Shown piece after piece: positions 6,575 to 15,249 of a stretch of DNA of 23,155 bases; the first letter of the stretch is position 1, and each line of letters begins with the position of its first letter. The DNA is from Thermoflexales bacterium (GTDB taxonomy: Bacteria; Chloroflexota; Anaerolineae; Fen-1058): the NCBI GenBank assembly GCA_016931085.1, contig JAFGFO010000456.1:1-23155 (forward strand), written 5' to 3'. The notes beneath the pieces are model-generated. The model searched no databases. It saw only the letters and a program-made list of their open reading frames with translations, and was not told the origin of the DNA. The position numbers were made by a program, and so were the translations under genes.

Positions 6575-7771
6575 ATGGATAACGACGATCTCATTCAAGA
6601 GCTTCAAAATCGCATCGAGCTGACCGACAAGCTCATCGCCCTAAGCCGTGAGTTGACTTCGACACTGGATCTACCCACTCTGCTCGACCAGATCACCGGC
6701 GCTGCCTGTGAGATCATCCACACCGATGCCAGCTCGATCCTGCTGCTCGACAAAAGCGGCGAGTTGTATTTCGAAGCGGCCTCAGGCGGCAGCGCTACCA
6801 TCAAGCACATCATCGTCCCGCTCGATTCCAGCATCGCCGGCCACGTTTGCAAAACCGGCAAGCCGGTGGTGATCGCCGATGCAAAAGCAGATACCCGTCA
6901 TTACCGGCAGGCGGACGAGCAGAGCGATTTTACCACGCATTCCCTGCTGGCTGTCCCCCTCCGGGTCAAAGACAAGATCATTGGCGTGCTGGAAGCTGTC
7001 AACAAAAGAGGTGGGGAATCGTTCAATGAGGCCGACACCGAAGCGCTGATCACCCTGGCCGCTCAGGCGGCCATCGCCATTGAGAATGCCCGGCTGTTTG
7101 AGCAAAGCGACCAAATCGCCGAAATGGTGCACGAGCTGCGCACGCCCCTGACGGGTATCGTCGCCTACAGCGAGATGCTGCAAATGTCCGGCATCCAACC
7201 TAGCATGGTGCAGCAGTCGGCCCGCACCATCCACAGCGAGGCTCAACGGCTGACCCAACTGGTCAACGACTTTTTGGACCTGGCGCGCCTGGAGTCAGGC
7301 CGGGCCAAGCTGTCGCGCGACCAGGTCAACTGGCCGGCATTGGTCGAAAGGGCCATCACCGTGGTCCAACCCAAGGCCGCCGAGCGCTCGATCACGGTCC
7401 AGGCCGATACACCCGGCGACCTGCCTGAAACGACAGGCGATCTCCAAAGACTCACCCAGGTCTTGATCAACCTGCTGAGCAATGCTGTCAAGTACAACCG
7501 CGACAATGGCTATGTCACGGTACGCGCCCACGTCATTGACAAACACATCCAGCTCCAGGTCGAGGACAGCGGGCGCGGCATTGCCGAAAAAGACCTGGCG
7601 CACATGTTCGAGAAATTCTACCGGGTGGCTGATGCGGAAGGTTGGACGCAGGGGACTGGCCTTGGCTTATCCATCGTCAAGCAAATCATCGAAGCGCACA
7701 AAGGCAAAATCAGCATCGAGAGTCAAGCCGGCATAGGGACAACTGTGACCTTCAACTTGCCTGTGTCCTAG
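6575..7771 (+). CDS. Soluble GAF-domain sensor histidine kinase
   Basis: A 398-residue cytoplasmic kinase. A GAF domain spans about residues 22-165. A HisKA helix pair has the phospho-acceptor H186 in MVHELRTPLTGI, and the HATPase domain has N-box LINLLSNAVKYN, G1 VEDSGRGIAEKD, F-box MFEKFYR and G2 GTGLGLSIVKQIIEAH. There is no transmembrane segment, so it senses a cytoplasmic ligand or a partner. ATG 6575 is preferred because TGAGGGA (6561-6567) lies 7 nt upstream; ATG 6560 in the same frame adds only five residues and has a poorer site. Its likely phospho-partner is the REC-CpaE protein encoded immediately upstream, but this is inferred from position only. Confidence 0.92.
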   Translation: MDNDDLIQELQNRIELTDKLIALSRELTSTLDLPTLLDQITGAACEIIHTDASSILLLDKSGELYFEAASGGSATIKHIIVPLDSSIAGHVCKTGKPVVIADAKADTRHYRQADEQSDFTTHSLLAVPLRVKDKIIGVLEAVNKRGGESFNEADTEALITLAAQAAIAIENARLFEQSDQIAEMVHELRTPLTGIVAYSEMLQMSGIQPSMVQQSARTIHSEAQRLTQLVNDFLDLARLESGRAKLSRDQVNWPALVERAITVVQPKAAERSITVQADTPGDLPETTGDLQRLTQVLINLLSNAVKYNRDNGYVTVRAHVIDKHIQLQVEDSGRGIAEKDLAHMFEKFYRVADAEGWTQGTGLGLSIVKQIIEAHKGKISIESQAGIGTTVTFNLPVS

Positions 7772-7888
7772 GAGCTTGTCGGAGAGAACTACAGCATAGG
7801 GCTGCGGGCCCGTTTTTGCCGGCTTGCGGCCTGTTTTCGCCGCCCACAGGGGCTTGCACGGCACATCCCTCTCTCCAACAGGCTGCTC
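7772..7888. mobile_element. MITE-like palindromic element, copy A
   Basis: Left end GAGCTTGTCGGAGAGA (7772-7787) begins directly after the kinase stop codon. The right end, TCTCTCCAACAGGCTGCTC (7870-7888), is the inverted counterpart (reverse complement GAGCAGCCTGTTGGAGAGA). The length is 117 bp with no coding capacity. The ends match two other elements in the window (15350-15473 and 23069-end) while the core does not. It may affect transcript ends between the two kinase genes. Confidence 0.7.
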
Positions 7889-7931
7889 GCCTTATAGTCA
7901 CCAGTTTCTGTTTTCCTGACGTATAACACAC

Positions 7932-9734
7932 ATGGCCAACACAGTGGACGGGATCATTTCCCGCGTTGTCGCTAGCGTCAAACGGCTGTTCCGCGCCGAA
8001 GAAAAAGACAACCAACGCACGCTCCAACTGGAAAACGTCCGCCTGCTTCACGAGCTAGAGCAGCGCGTTGAGCAACTGTCTGTGCTCAACGAGACTGGAC
8101 GCGTGCTGGCCTCTTCTCTGCGAACTGAAGAGCTTGTCGACAAAATCCACCAACAAGTCAGCCACCTGATGGACGTCGACAATCTGTACATCGCCCTCTA
8201 TGACTATGCCAGCGACACGGTCAGCTTTCCCCTAGCATTCAAAGGTGGGCAGCAGCAGCACATCGCCAGCCGGCAAGCCGGGGCTGGGCTGACTGAGTAT
8301 ATCATCCAAAGCCAGCAAGCGCTGCTGTTCAAGCGCCAGGCAGACGAGCGCCCACTCTACCTGGATCCGGTCAGCCCAGCCTTCCAGGAAATAAGCCTTC
8401 CGTCCTGTTCGTGGTTAGGCGTTCCGATGATCGCCAGCGATCAAAGCGTGGGCGTGATTGCCGTGCAGCATGTCGAGCGCGAAGAGGCTTACGCCGAAGA
8501 CGATCTGGAAATCCTGAGCACGATCGCCTCTCAAGCCGCGGTGGCCATCGCCAATGCTCGCTTATACGAGCAAACCGATCAGGCCCTGAGTTGGCGCGTG
8601 CACGAGCTTTCGATGGCGCGTGACCGGCTGCAAGCCGTGCTCGACGCGACGCGCGAGGGGATGATGATGTTGGATACCAGCGGGCAAATCGTCTTTGCCA
8701 ACGCCATGTTTGGCAAGCTTTTTAACACCTCGCCGCCCGAGCTGACCGGGCGCAAGCTGCTGGACGTCGTCGCCGAACACGCCGCGTCGATGGACGACGT
8801 TCAAACGGCGTTGATGGAGGTCATTTACGAAACGTTGGGCGAGCTGGCCAATCAAAGCAAAGCTGTTCACAAGGGCGAGATCGCCGTGACACACCCACCG
8901 CGCTTCATGGAGCGCATCTCGGTGCCCGTCCTGGGTGAAAGTGAGCTGACCGTTGGGCGGCTGCTGACTTTACGTGACATCACCGAGGAAAAGAACGCCG
9001 CCGTCTTGCGTGAAGAGATGACCGATATGATGGTGCACGATCTGCGCAGCCCACTTACGACGATCCTGGGGGGGCTGCAAGTGCTGGAGTACAGCTTGAG
9101 CGATGAACAGCATCTACGGGCCGTGCACGTCGCGTTATCTGGCAGCCGGCGGCTGCTCAACCTGATCGATGCGTTGCTGGACATCAACAAAATGGAAGCC
9201 GGTCCGGTACCACTCAAGTGCCAGGAGTTGGACTGGGCCTGGCTCGTCAGCGAAGCTGTCGAGCGCATCACCCCCCTGGCCACGGCCGAAGGAGTCGCGC
9301 TCCAGATCCAGTTGGAGGCCAATCTGCCCGGCATCTATGCCGATGAAAACCTGCTACTCCGCGTGTTGGGCAATCTGTTGGACAACGCCCTCAAGTATTC
9401 GCCGCCTGGCACTGCCATCCAGGTGTCGGTCAACTCGTCCCAGGGCAATCGCGGCCGCCCGGAGACGCTGTGCCGTGTCAGCGACGCGGGGCCGGGCATC
9501 GCGCCGGAACATCACCAGCACATTTTCAACAAATTCTTCCAGGTGCCAGACAACACCGCCCGGCGCAAAGGCAGCGGGCTGGGGCTGGCCTTTTGCCGGC
9601 TGGCCGTCGAGGCGCACGGGGGGCGTATCTGGGTCGAGAGCGCGCCAGGCCAGGGCAGCTCCTTTGCCTTCACCCTGCCGGCCGACACGGCCGCCCGTGA
9701 AAGTCTTGACAAAGCTGATCCTAAAGCTGGATGA
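7932..9734 (+). CDS. GAF-PAS sensor histidine kinase
   Basis: A 600-residue soluble kinase. An N-terminal coiled coil spans about 28-55, a GAF domain about 58-207, a linking helix about 210-230, a PAS domain about 228-345 (VLDATREGMMMLDTSGQIVFANA) and HisKA with phospho-acceptor H369 in MVHDLRSPLTTI. The HATPase domain spans about 465-590 (N-box LGNLLDNALKYSPPG, G1 VSDAGPGIAPEH, G2 GSGLGLAFCRLAVEAHGG). ATG 7932 is the only sensible start; the upstream ribosome site is weak. It may act with the preceding GAF kinase and the REC-CpaE regulator as one signalling unit, though the repeat element of 117 bp separates the two kinase genes. It converges with the cyclase gene, whose stop is 32 bp away. 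Confidence 0.92.
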   Translation: MANTVDGIISRVVASVKRLFRAEEKDNQRTLQLENVRLLHELEQRVEQLSVLNETGRVLASSLRTEELVDKIHQQVSHLMDVDNLYIALYDYASDTVSFPLAFKGGQQQHIASRQAGAGLTEYIIQSQQALLFKRQADERPLYLDPVSPAFQEISLPSCSWLGVPMIASDQSVGVIAVQHVEREEAYAEDDLEILSTIASQAAVAIANARLYEQTDQALSWRVHELSMARDRLQAVLDATREGMMMLDTSGQIVFANAMFGKLFNTSPPELTGRKLLDVVAEHAASMDDVQTALMEVIYETLGELANQSKAVHKGEIAVTHPPRFMERISVPVLGESELTVGRLLTLRDITEEKNAAVLREEMTDMMVHDLRSPLTTILGGLQVLEYSLSDEQHLRAVHVALSGSRRLLNLIDALLDINKMEAGPVPLKCQELDWAWLVSEAVERITPLATAEGVALQIQLEANLPGIYADENLLLRVLGNLLDNALKYSPPGTAIQVSVNSSQGNRGRPETLCRVSDAGPGIAPEHHQHIFNKFFQVPDNTARRKGSGLGLAFCRLAVEAHGGRIWVESAPGQGSSFAFTLPADTAARESLDKADPKAG

Positions 9735-9766
9735 CTGCCCCAAAGGGTGTTGAGATCCCGGCCCGC

Positions 9767-11755
9767 TCAAGCGGATCGAGTTGTGCGCCGCTCGACAACG
9801 GCGTAGACATCCACTGGCCTGGCCCGACCCTTGACCTGAATGGGGCCGAGACTTTTGAGGGCAATGTCTGCATGTGCTCGCAACGTCTCGGCTGTCAGGC
9901 CGTTGAGCAAGATGGGGTGCTGGGGATAATCCTTGGTCAAGGTCTCCAGGCGCGCCGCGACGTTGACGGCGTCGCCGATCACGGTGTACATCAGCCGTTC
10001 GAGCGAGCCGACTTGCCCGGCCACCGCCTCGCCGGTGCTGATGCCGATGCCACTCTCGATTGGCGGCTCGCCCCGCTCGGCGCGTCGCCGATTGAGCGCA
10101 TCCAAGCGTTCGCGCATGCTCATAGCGGCTGCCACCGCGCGATATTCCTTATCAGGCTGGTCAAGCGGCGCGCCAAAGATAACCACGATTGCGTCGCCAA
10201 TAAAGTTGTTCAAGTAGCCACCCCAGGGGCGAATAGCCTCGGACATCTCGGTCAAGTATTCATTGAGAAAGGTCACTACCTGATGGGCACTCATCCGCTC
10301 CGACATGGTAGAAAAACCGCGGATGTCCGAAAATAGCACAGTCACCTGGCGCGTTTCACCGCCCAACTCTAGCTGGCCTTGCAGCAACTTCTCCCGTACC
10401 TCCGGCGAGACGACGCGCCCAAACATGTCGCGCTCGCGCTCGCGCTCGCGCAGACCGGCGATCATCGTGTTGAAGGTGCTGGCCAGCATACCCACCTCGT
10501 CGGCCGACTGCACATCCACATGGGCCGCCAGGTCCCCCGCTCGCACGCGTTGCGCCACCTGGCTGAGATTGACCAGCGGGCCGGTGATGCTGCCGGAGAC
10601 AACGATCGTGACCAGCACCGTCACCACGGCGGCCAACGCAATGACCAGGCCAACCAGGCTCACAAACAGCGTCGGCAAGCTCCTGAACGCGCTCTCAGTT
10701 TGAATCAGCGTCAGCAGCACCTGCAGGGCACGCGCTTCTGGCCGGGCGGCCGTCACGCCCCAACCCAGCCCTTCAAAACCCGACAACTGGGCCGGCCTAT
10801 CGTAAAAGCGGCTGCCGCTGGTGTGGGCATAACCGACCAGGTCGCGCCCGCCGGCGCCGTCAAGCGCCATAAAGCCGGCCCCCTCCATCCCCGGCTGCGC
10901 CGCCAAGGCACGCACAGCCGGCGCGTAGTCTTGCCGCGTGAGGTTGCTGGCCTCGGCCAGGATGACCTGGGCACTATGAGCGGAGGCCGTATCTGCGATC
11001 ACGTCCCCCCCGGCTGTAAACACATGAATGGCAGCGTCCACACTGCTCGCTTTCTGAGAGATGCGAGACTGCAGGTTCTCCAGTTTGATCAACGCCCGCA
11101 GTACGCCCAGCACCTCCTTGGTGTTGGGGTCGATGACAGGCAGCGCTATGCCCATTACCGGCGACCCTGTGCTGGCGTCGAGATATACATCTGTCAAGCC
11201 CACCCCGGCGACGCCACGCAGTCCGGCTGCCTGCCACCAAGCCTCGCCAGCGTGCGATATCTGGGAGACCGGCCGCGTCAGCAGCACATTGAGGCCACTG
11301 GCCTCGGTCACCAAGATCTCGACAAATGGCGTCTTGGGACGCTCGACCTGCAGGAACAGAAAAGACGAAGCAAGCGAATAGACCGTCGGGCTGATCGGGA
11401 CAAACTGACCTTGGACACTCTCGGCACGCAGGCCTTGCTCACGCACGGCCAGGCGGCCAAGGCGAGCCGCCTCGATCACATCGCGATCCTCGCTCCAGTG
11501 CCGCACGTCGATGATGCGCGACAGCATATAATCGTCGATCTCGGCCGCCGTGTCGCTGGCTGCGCCCTTGAGACTGCGCCCGACCACTTCGGTGCTCAGC
11601 GAGTCCTTGGTCTCGGCCAGGCGGGCCGAAAAAGTATCCAGTTGCCCTAGGATCGTCCACAGCACGATTCCGCCAAAAATGAGCAGCGGCCCCAGGCTGA
11701 GCAAGAGCATGGACACACCGATCCGGTAGCGAAGGCTAGAACGCGAAGCAGGCAT
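9767..11755 (-). CDS. Transmembrane dCache-HAMP class III adenylate/guanylate cyclase
   Basis: A 662-residue receptor cyclase. TM1 is at about residues 13-35, a large extracytoplasmic dCache-like sensor at about 38-350, TM2 at about 365-392 (VSLVGLVIALAAVVTVLVTIV), HAMP at about 393-445, a short linker helix, and the class III catalytic domain at about 465-650. Metal-binding aspartates are D477 (LFSDIRGF) and D521 (NFIGDAIVV), and the transition-state Asn/Arg are in GDAVNVAARLE. The residue usually Lys in KFIGD, which reads the purine, is Asn517 here, and the partner position is Thr (YTVIGD), so the substrate is uncertain (cAMP, cGMP or another). It is cotranscribed with the lipoprotein gene, which ends 3 bp upstream. 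Confidence 0.9.
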   Translation of the reverse strand: MPASRSSLRYRIGVSMLLLSLGPLLIFGGIVLWTILGQLDTFSARLAETKDSLSTEVVGRSLKGAASDTAAEIDDYMLSRIIDVRHWSEDRDVIEAARLGRLAVREQGLRAESVQGQFVPISPTVYSLASSFLFLQVERPKTPFVEILVTEASGLNVLLTRPVSQISHAGEAWWQAAGLRGVAGVGLTDVYLDASTGSPVMGIALPVIDPNTKEVLGVLRALIKLENLQSRISQKASSVDAAIHVFTAGGDVIADTASAHSAQVILAEASNLTRQDYAPAVRALAAQPGMEGAGFMALDGAGGRDLVGYAHTSGSRFYDRPAQLSGFEGLGWGVTAARPEARALQVLLTLIQTESAFRSLPTLFVSLVGLVIALAAVVTVLVTIVVSGSITGPLVNLSQVAQRVRAGDLAAHVDVQSADEVGMLASTFNTMIAGLRERERERDMFGRVVSPEVREKLLQGQLELGGETRQVTVLFSDIRGFSTMSERMSAHQVVTFLNEYLTEMSEAIRPWGGYLNNFIGDAIVVIFGAPLDQPDKEYRAVAAAMSMRERLDALNRRRAERGEPPIESGIGISTGEAVAGQVGSLERLMYTVIGDAVNVAARLETLTKDYPQHPILLNGLTAETLRAHADIALKSLGPIQVKGRARPVDVYAVVERRTTRSA

Positions 11756-11758
11756 AGG

Positions 11759-12778
11759 CTACTTGTCCGTAGGCGTGACCTGGAAATTCACAGCTGCCTG
11801 CGCGGCTTGATACAACCCTGTGATGGCTTCGACCTGAAGGCGATTGGCCAACACTTTCAGCTCGTCGAGTCTGGCAGTGACCGTGGCGGCATCTGGAGTA
11901 TCCTTGAGAATGTCCAGACACTGGTCCTCGACAGCCTCGATTTGCGCCTGCACCGCCTGGGCGGCCGCGCCCATCGGCGGGTCGTCTGGGTACAAAGAAG
12001 CGATCTGGGCAGCATAAGTGCGCACACCAAAACCATCGCCGGGGTTTTGCGCCTGACCATTACCATCGTGATCGCCAAAGCGCGAACCGCCGGCCCCTTC
12101 CAGGATATTGATCACGTGTTCCAGGTGAACACGCATCTCAGGCAGCGATCCGATGGCCGCCGCGTTGACGGCGTTCTGGACATGCTGGACCGCTACGTTG
12201 CTTTGCTCCACCAATCCTATCACGAAAGCCGTGTTGAGCGGCGTAGCCGGCTCGGCCAGGCCGTGGCTGTATGGGTCGTGCTCGCTCGACGCAGCAGGGG
12301 GAGTCGCCTGGGCAGGGTTCCTGACGAATAACTGGCGTGCCCTGGCCAGCGCCGAGCTGTCCAGCTTGCCGGTAGATACGCGCAAGTCGCCCGGCTGGAC
12401 ACTGCCGGCGGCCGGCTCGCGCGTGAGCAGGAAACCCGAGTAGCGCCCGATCAAATTCTCGCCGCTGGGTGAATTCCACTCGAGCGTCACGTGCCCGGCG
12501 GCGTCCGGCTCTATCAGGCCCACGCTCATCGCCGTCTCACCGTCATCGCCGATCAACCAGCCCTGGTAGGCCTGGTCCTTAGGTAGTGCTGGCACACCCC
12601 TCATCTCGAGCACAAAACGGTCACCCCTGGTCAGGTTATCCCGAAAACCGGCTGTGCCAAGGGCCTCCGTGGCAGCAGTTGGAACCACCGCAGTTGGAGC
12701 TGGCGTCAATCCTCCAGATAGAGGTGCGCAAGACGCTGCCAAGACTGACACGAGAACGACCACGCTGCAACACTTCAT
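11759..12778 (-). CDS. Lipoprotein with RskA-like domain, partner of the cyclase
   Basis: A 339-residue predicted lipoprotein starting at ATG 12778 behind a textbook GAAAGGAGGT. The frame stays open to 12856, but that extension passes through the promoter. The signal peptide MKCCSVVVLVSVLAASC has lipid-acceptor Cys17 and is followed by a Thr/Pro-rich linker. Residues about 45-135 (PKDQAYQGWLIGDDGE, then SVGLIEPDAAGHVTLEW) resemble the extracytoplasmic domain of anti-sigma-K (RskA) proteins. The C-terminal half has helices with HVQNAVNAAAIGS and HLEHVINILEG, and a D-rich loop DHDGNGQAQNPGDG that could bind calcium. It lies 3 bp before the receptor cyclase, so it may be a ligand-binding accessory; this is inference. 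Confidence 0.8.
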   Translation of the reverse strand: MKCCSVVVLVSVLAASCAPLSGGLTPAPTAVVPTAATEALGTAGFRDNLTRGDRFVLEMRGVPALPKDQAYQGWLIGDDGETAMSVGLIEPDAAGHVTLEWNSPSGENLIGRYSGFLLTREPAAGSVQPGDLRVSTGKLDSSALARARQLFVRNPAQATPPAASSEHDPYSHGLAEPATPLNTAFVIGLVEQSNVAVQHVQNAVNAAAIGSLPEMRVHLEHVINILEGAGGSRFGDHDGNGQAQNPGDGFGVRTYAAQIASLYPDDPPMGAAAQAVQAQIEAVEDQCLDILKDTPDAATVTARLDELKVLANRLQVEAITGLYQAAQAAVNFQVTPTDK

Positions 12779-12796
12779 GATACCTCCTTTCATCCT

Positions 12797-12826
12797 ATTG
12801 TAACACACTCCAGCCTGAGACGTCAA
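12797..12826 (-). promoter_or_regulatory. Promoter for the lipoprotein-cyclase operon
   Basis: On the minus strand: TTGACG (12821-12826), an 18-bp spacer and TACAAT (12797-12802), with TGTGT immediately upstream of the -10 (a TRTG extension). Transcription would begin near 12790, giving a leader of about 12 nt that contains the strong Shine-Dalgarno. Confidence 0.65.
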
Positions 12827-12874
12827 TACGTCCGCGGTTCGCAAAAACCATGGCACTACAAGTTAGTTCCAAAA

Positions 12875-12885
12875 TGTGGTACAAT
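12875..12885 (+). promoter_or_regulatory. Extended -10 promoter for the membrane histidine kinase
   Basis: TGTGGTACAAT combines a TRTG element with a TACAAT -10 (12880-12885). No -35 is apparent. It is divergent to, and about 70 bp from, the lipoprotein-cyclase promoter, so the two signalling units could be co-regulated. Confidence 0.5.
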
Positions 12886-12937
12886 GTAAGAAGCATTCGA
12901 CATCGTCTTGGCAATCGTGATCAGGAGAACCCTTCCT

Positions 12938-14953
12938 ATGCCTCCAGAACAGGGCAACGATGCCTTGGTCGTCTTGCCTAGCCGGATCATCACGGCACGT
13001 TGGGTGCTGCACGGTTATTTCATCATCGCCAGCGTGGGCCTGGCGCTCCACGTCGGCATCAACCAAGCGCTCGGCCAGCCCATCAACTGCTTTCTTATGG
13101 CCTTGATGGCCATCATCACCGCTGCCAGCGCGCTTTCCCTTTTCCTGCTGCACCGCTCCCTGGTCTGGGCAATGCGCCTCAATACCTGGGCCGGCATGCT
13201 GTGCGTGTGGGGCATGGTCATGAACTATCTCCACACTTACCCTGACGAGAATCTCGTCGCCATCATCCTGATGCTTCACGCCAGCATCTTTGCGTTGAGC
13301 CTGATCCTGGGCTTCAAAGCCGCCCTGGAATACGCGGTGCTGGCCTCGTTTCTGCTGCTGATCATGGGCTTCGTCCACCCCCAAAGAGTAAGCGAAGCCA
13401 TCGCGCTTTCTTTTGTGGCCTTCGGTGTAACACTGCCATCCAAGCTAGTCGAGCGCTTGATCGAAGAGAGCACGGCCGAAATCACCCGCGCCAATACCCG
13501 GCTCGGTCAAGAAGTCGTGGCGCGCCGGCAAGCCGAGGAAGAACTGCAGCGGCACCGCGACCATCTCGAGGACATGGTCAACGCTCGCACGGCAGAATTG
13601 GACCAGGCCAACCAAAAGCTGCACGAGGAAATCGCCGAACGCCAACAGGCTGAGGCCACTCTCCAGCAGCGAACGGCCCAGTTGGAAGCCATTCGGCAGA
13701 CGAGCCTGGACGTCACCGCCGAGCTGGACCTGGATGCGCTGCTCTCCTCGATTTCCCATCAGGCTGTCAAGTTGGTTGACGCCGACGCGGGCGGCCTCTA
13801 TCTCTACCGGCCGGAGCAGGACGTTCTGGAATGGTACGTCAGCATTGGCCCCCACATGCTCCCCACCGGCACCCTCTTGCGCCGGGGCGAGGGGCTAAGC
13901 GGCAAGGTGCTGGAAACAGGCCAGCCGCTCATCGTGGATGATTACCAACATTGGGAGGGACAGTCGCCGGCTTATAACACCTACCCCCTGGCGGCGACCA
14001 TCAGCGTGCCCATCTGTTGGCGCGACGAATTCCTGGGCGTCTTGAACGTCAGCTCCCAGTCGCCAGCCGTCTTTTCTGCGGCTGATGCCGAGCTGCTTGG
14101 CATGTTTGCCGTTCACGCCGCCATAGCCCTGGTCAACGCCCGGCTGGTCAAGATACTGCGCCAGCAAGCGGCCGAGCTGCAAGCCCGCAACGAGGAGCTG
14201 GACGCCTTTGCTCAAACCGTCGCCCACGATCTCAAGAATCCCCTGGGGCCGATCTTGGGCGTCGCCCAGGTCCTGGAAAACGAGTATCCCCATCTGCCAG
14301 ACCAGGAAATGCGCCATGGGATACACATGATCGTGCAAAACAGCGCGAGAATGAACAACATCATAGACGCCCTGCTGCTGCTGGCCGACGTGCGCCAGAT
14401 GAAAGCCGCCGAGATCATGACGCTGGACATGGCCAGCATCACAGCCGAGGCCCTGCGGCGGCTGGCCGACATGATCGAGCAAGCCCAGGCCCAGATCATC
14501 ACGCCGGATACTTCCACCTGGCCGGCGGTAGTGGGTCATCCCGTGTGGGTAGAAGAGGTGTGGGTCAATTACCTCACCAACGCGCTCAAGTACGGCCGAT
14601 CGCCTACCTCGGCCCCGTGTGTGGAACTGGGCTTTTCGATTGCAGACGCTTCGTGCGAATCTCGGAGCTCGGATTACGGACTCCAGATTGGCGATCCACC
14701 ATCCACAACCGCAAATCCACAACCCGCTATCAAATTCTGGGTCCGTGACTGCGGCCCCGGCATCCCGCCCGAGGAGCAGGCCCGCCTGTTCACACCGTTC
14801 ACGCGTCTGCACCAGGTGCAGACCAAAGGCTACGGCCTGGGCCTGTCCATCGTGCGGCGCATCGTGGAGAAACTAGGCGGGCAGGTCGGCGTCGAAAGCC
14901 AGCCTGGCCAGGGCAGCCTCTTTTTCTTCAACTTGCCCCCGGCTGGCGAGTAG
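12938..14953 (+). CDS. Membrane-bound GAF sensor histidine kinase
   Basis: A 671-residue kinase from ATG 12938 (AGGAG at 12923-12927). Five or six hydrophobic segments (about residues 18-170) form a membrane sensor, followed by a long coiled coil (about 172-255). A GAF domain spans about 260-405, HisKA has H430 in AHDLKNPLGPI, and the HATPase domain spans about 530-668 (N-box VWVNYLTNALKYG, G1 VRDCGPGIPPEEQ, F-box LFTPFTRL, G2 GYGLGLSIVRRIVEKLGG). Between the N-box and G1 boxes is an unusual insert (about residues 566-597) rich in Ser/Asn/Pro that looks like a translated intergenic repeat. No response regulator is encoded beside it. Its divergent position to the cyclase operon suggests a shared stimulus. 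Confidence 0.9.
   Translation: MPPEQGNDALVVLPSRIITARWVLHGYFIIASVGLALHVGINQALGQPINCFLMALMAIITAASALSLFLLHRSLVWAMRLNTWAGMLCVWGMVMNYLHTYPDENLVAIILMLHASIFALSLILGFKAALEYAVLASFLLLIMGFVHPQRVSEAIALSFVAFGVTLPSKLVERLIEESTAEITRANTRLGQEVVARRQAEEELQRHRDHLEDMVNARTAELDQANQKLHEEIAERQQAEATLQQRTAQLEAIRQTSLDVTAELDLDALLSSISHQAVKLVDADAGGLYLYRPEQDVLEWYVSIGPHMLPTGTLLRRGEGLSGKVLETGQPLIVDDYQHWEGQSPAYNTYPLAATISVPICWRDEFLGVLNVSSQSPAVFSAADAELLGMFAVHAAIALVNARLVKILRQQAAELQARNEELDAFAQTVAHDLKNPLGPILGVAQVLENEYPHLPDQEMRHGIHMIVQNSARMNNIIDALLLLADVRQMKAAEIMTLDMASITAEALRRLADMIEQAQAQIITPDTSTWPAVVGHPVWVEEVWVNYLTNALKYGRSPTSAPCVELGFSIADASCESRSSDYGLQIGDPPSTTANPQPAIKFWVRDCGPGIPPEEQARLFTPFTRLHQVQTKGYGLGLSIVRRIVEKLGGQVGVESQPGQGSLFFFNLPPAGE
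14636..14730. repeat. Repeat-like insertion inside the kinase ATPase domain
   Basis: This stretch has short reiterated motifs (CTCGGATTACGGACTCCAG, then ATCCACCATCCACAACCGC and AAATCCACAACCC). They resemble degenerate forms of ATCCGCAATCCGCAATCC-type intergenic repeats I associate with Chloroflexota. It is in frame and adds roughly 25-30 residues between conserved strands of the HATPase fold. The assignment rests on recognition rather than alignment. Confidence 0.45.
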
Positions 14954-14962
14954 TGGGGCCGG

Positions 14963-15175
14963 TCAGGTCAACGATCTCCCGAACTGCTTTTGAACCCACT
15001 TGCCCAGGTAGAACTCGAGCTCTTGGCCCGTAGCACAATCACGATGGATATAGTCAATCCCAGCCACCTGCCGAAGCAGTTCAAGTAGCGGCCGCACACT
15101 TGAGCGAACCTTCAGGTCAGAATCCCAAAGCCATTCGATACAAAATATCCCTTTAGTATGCGTCGCTTTTCTCAT
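14963..15175 (-). pseudogene. Truncated hypothetical protein (N-terminal fragment)
   Basis: A 70-residue product from ATG 15175 (GGGGAG about 9 nt upstream), or 83 residues from an in-frame start at 15214. The sequence GIFCIEWLWDSDLKVRSSV, then RDCATGQELEFYLGKW, resembles from memory the first third of a family of about 200-residue uncharacterised proteins (DUF6642-like); I am not certain of the name. It stops nine bases beyond the convergent histidine-kinase gene, just where the family would continue into its next strand, so it is probably a 3'-truncated gene. It retains an excellent promoter. Confidence 0.5.
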
Positions 15176-15249
15176 GTGTCCAAACTCCCCAAATGTGCAC
15201 AGCCGATCAAGCATCGAGTGTACGCCTGTTGTGTTATAACTACCCCCAC

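Noticed and set aside
10379..11650. 423-residue plus-strand frame
   Set aside because: It lies wholly antisense to the cyclase gene, whose domains are clear; the composition is low complexity.
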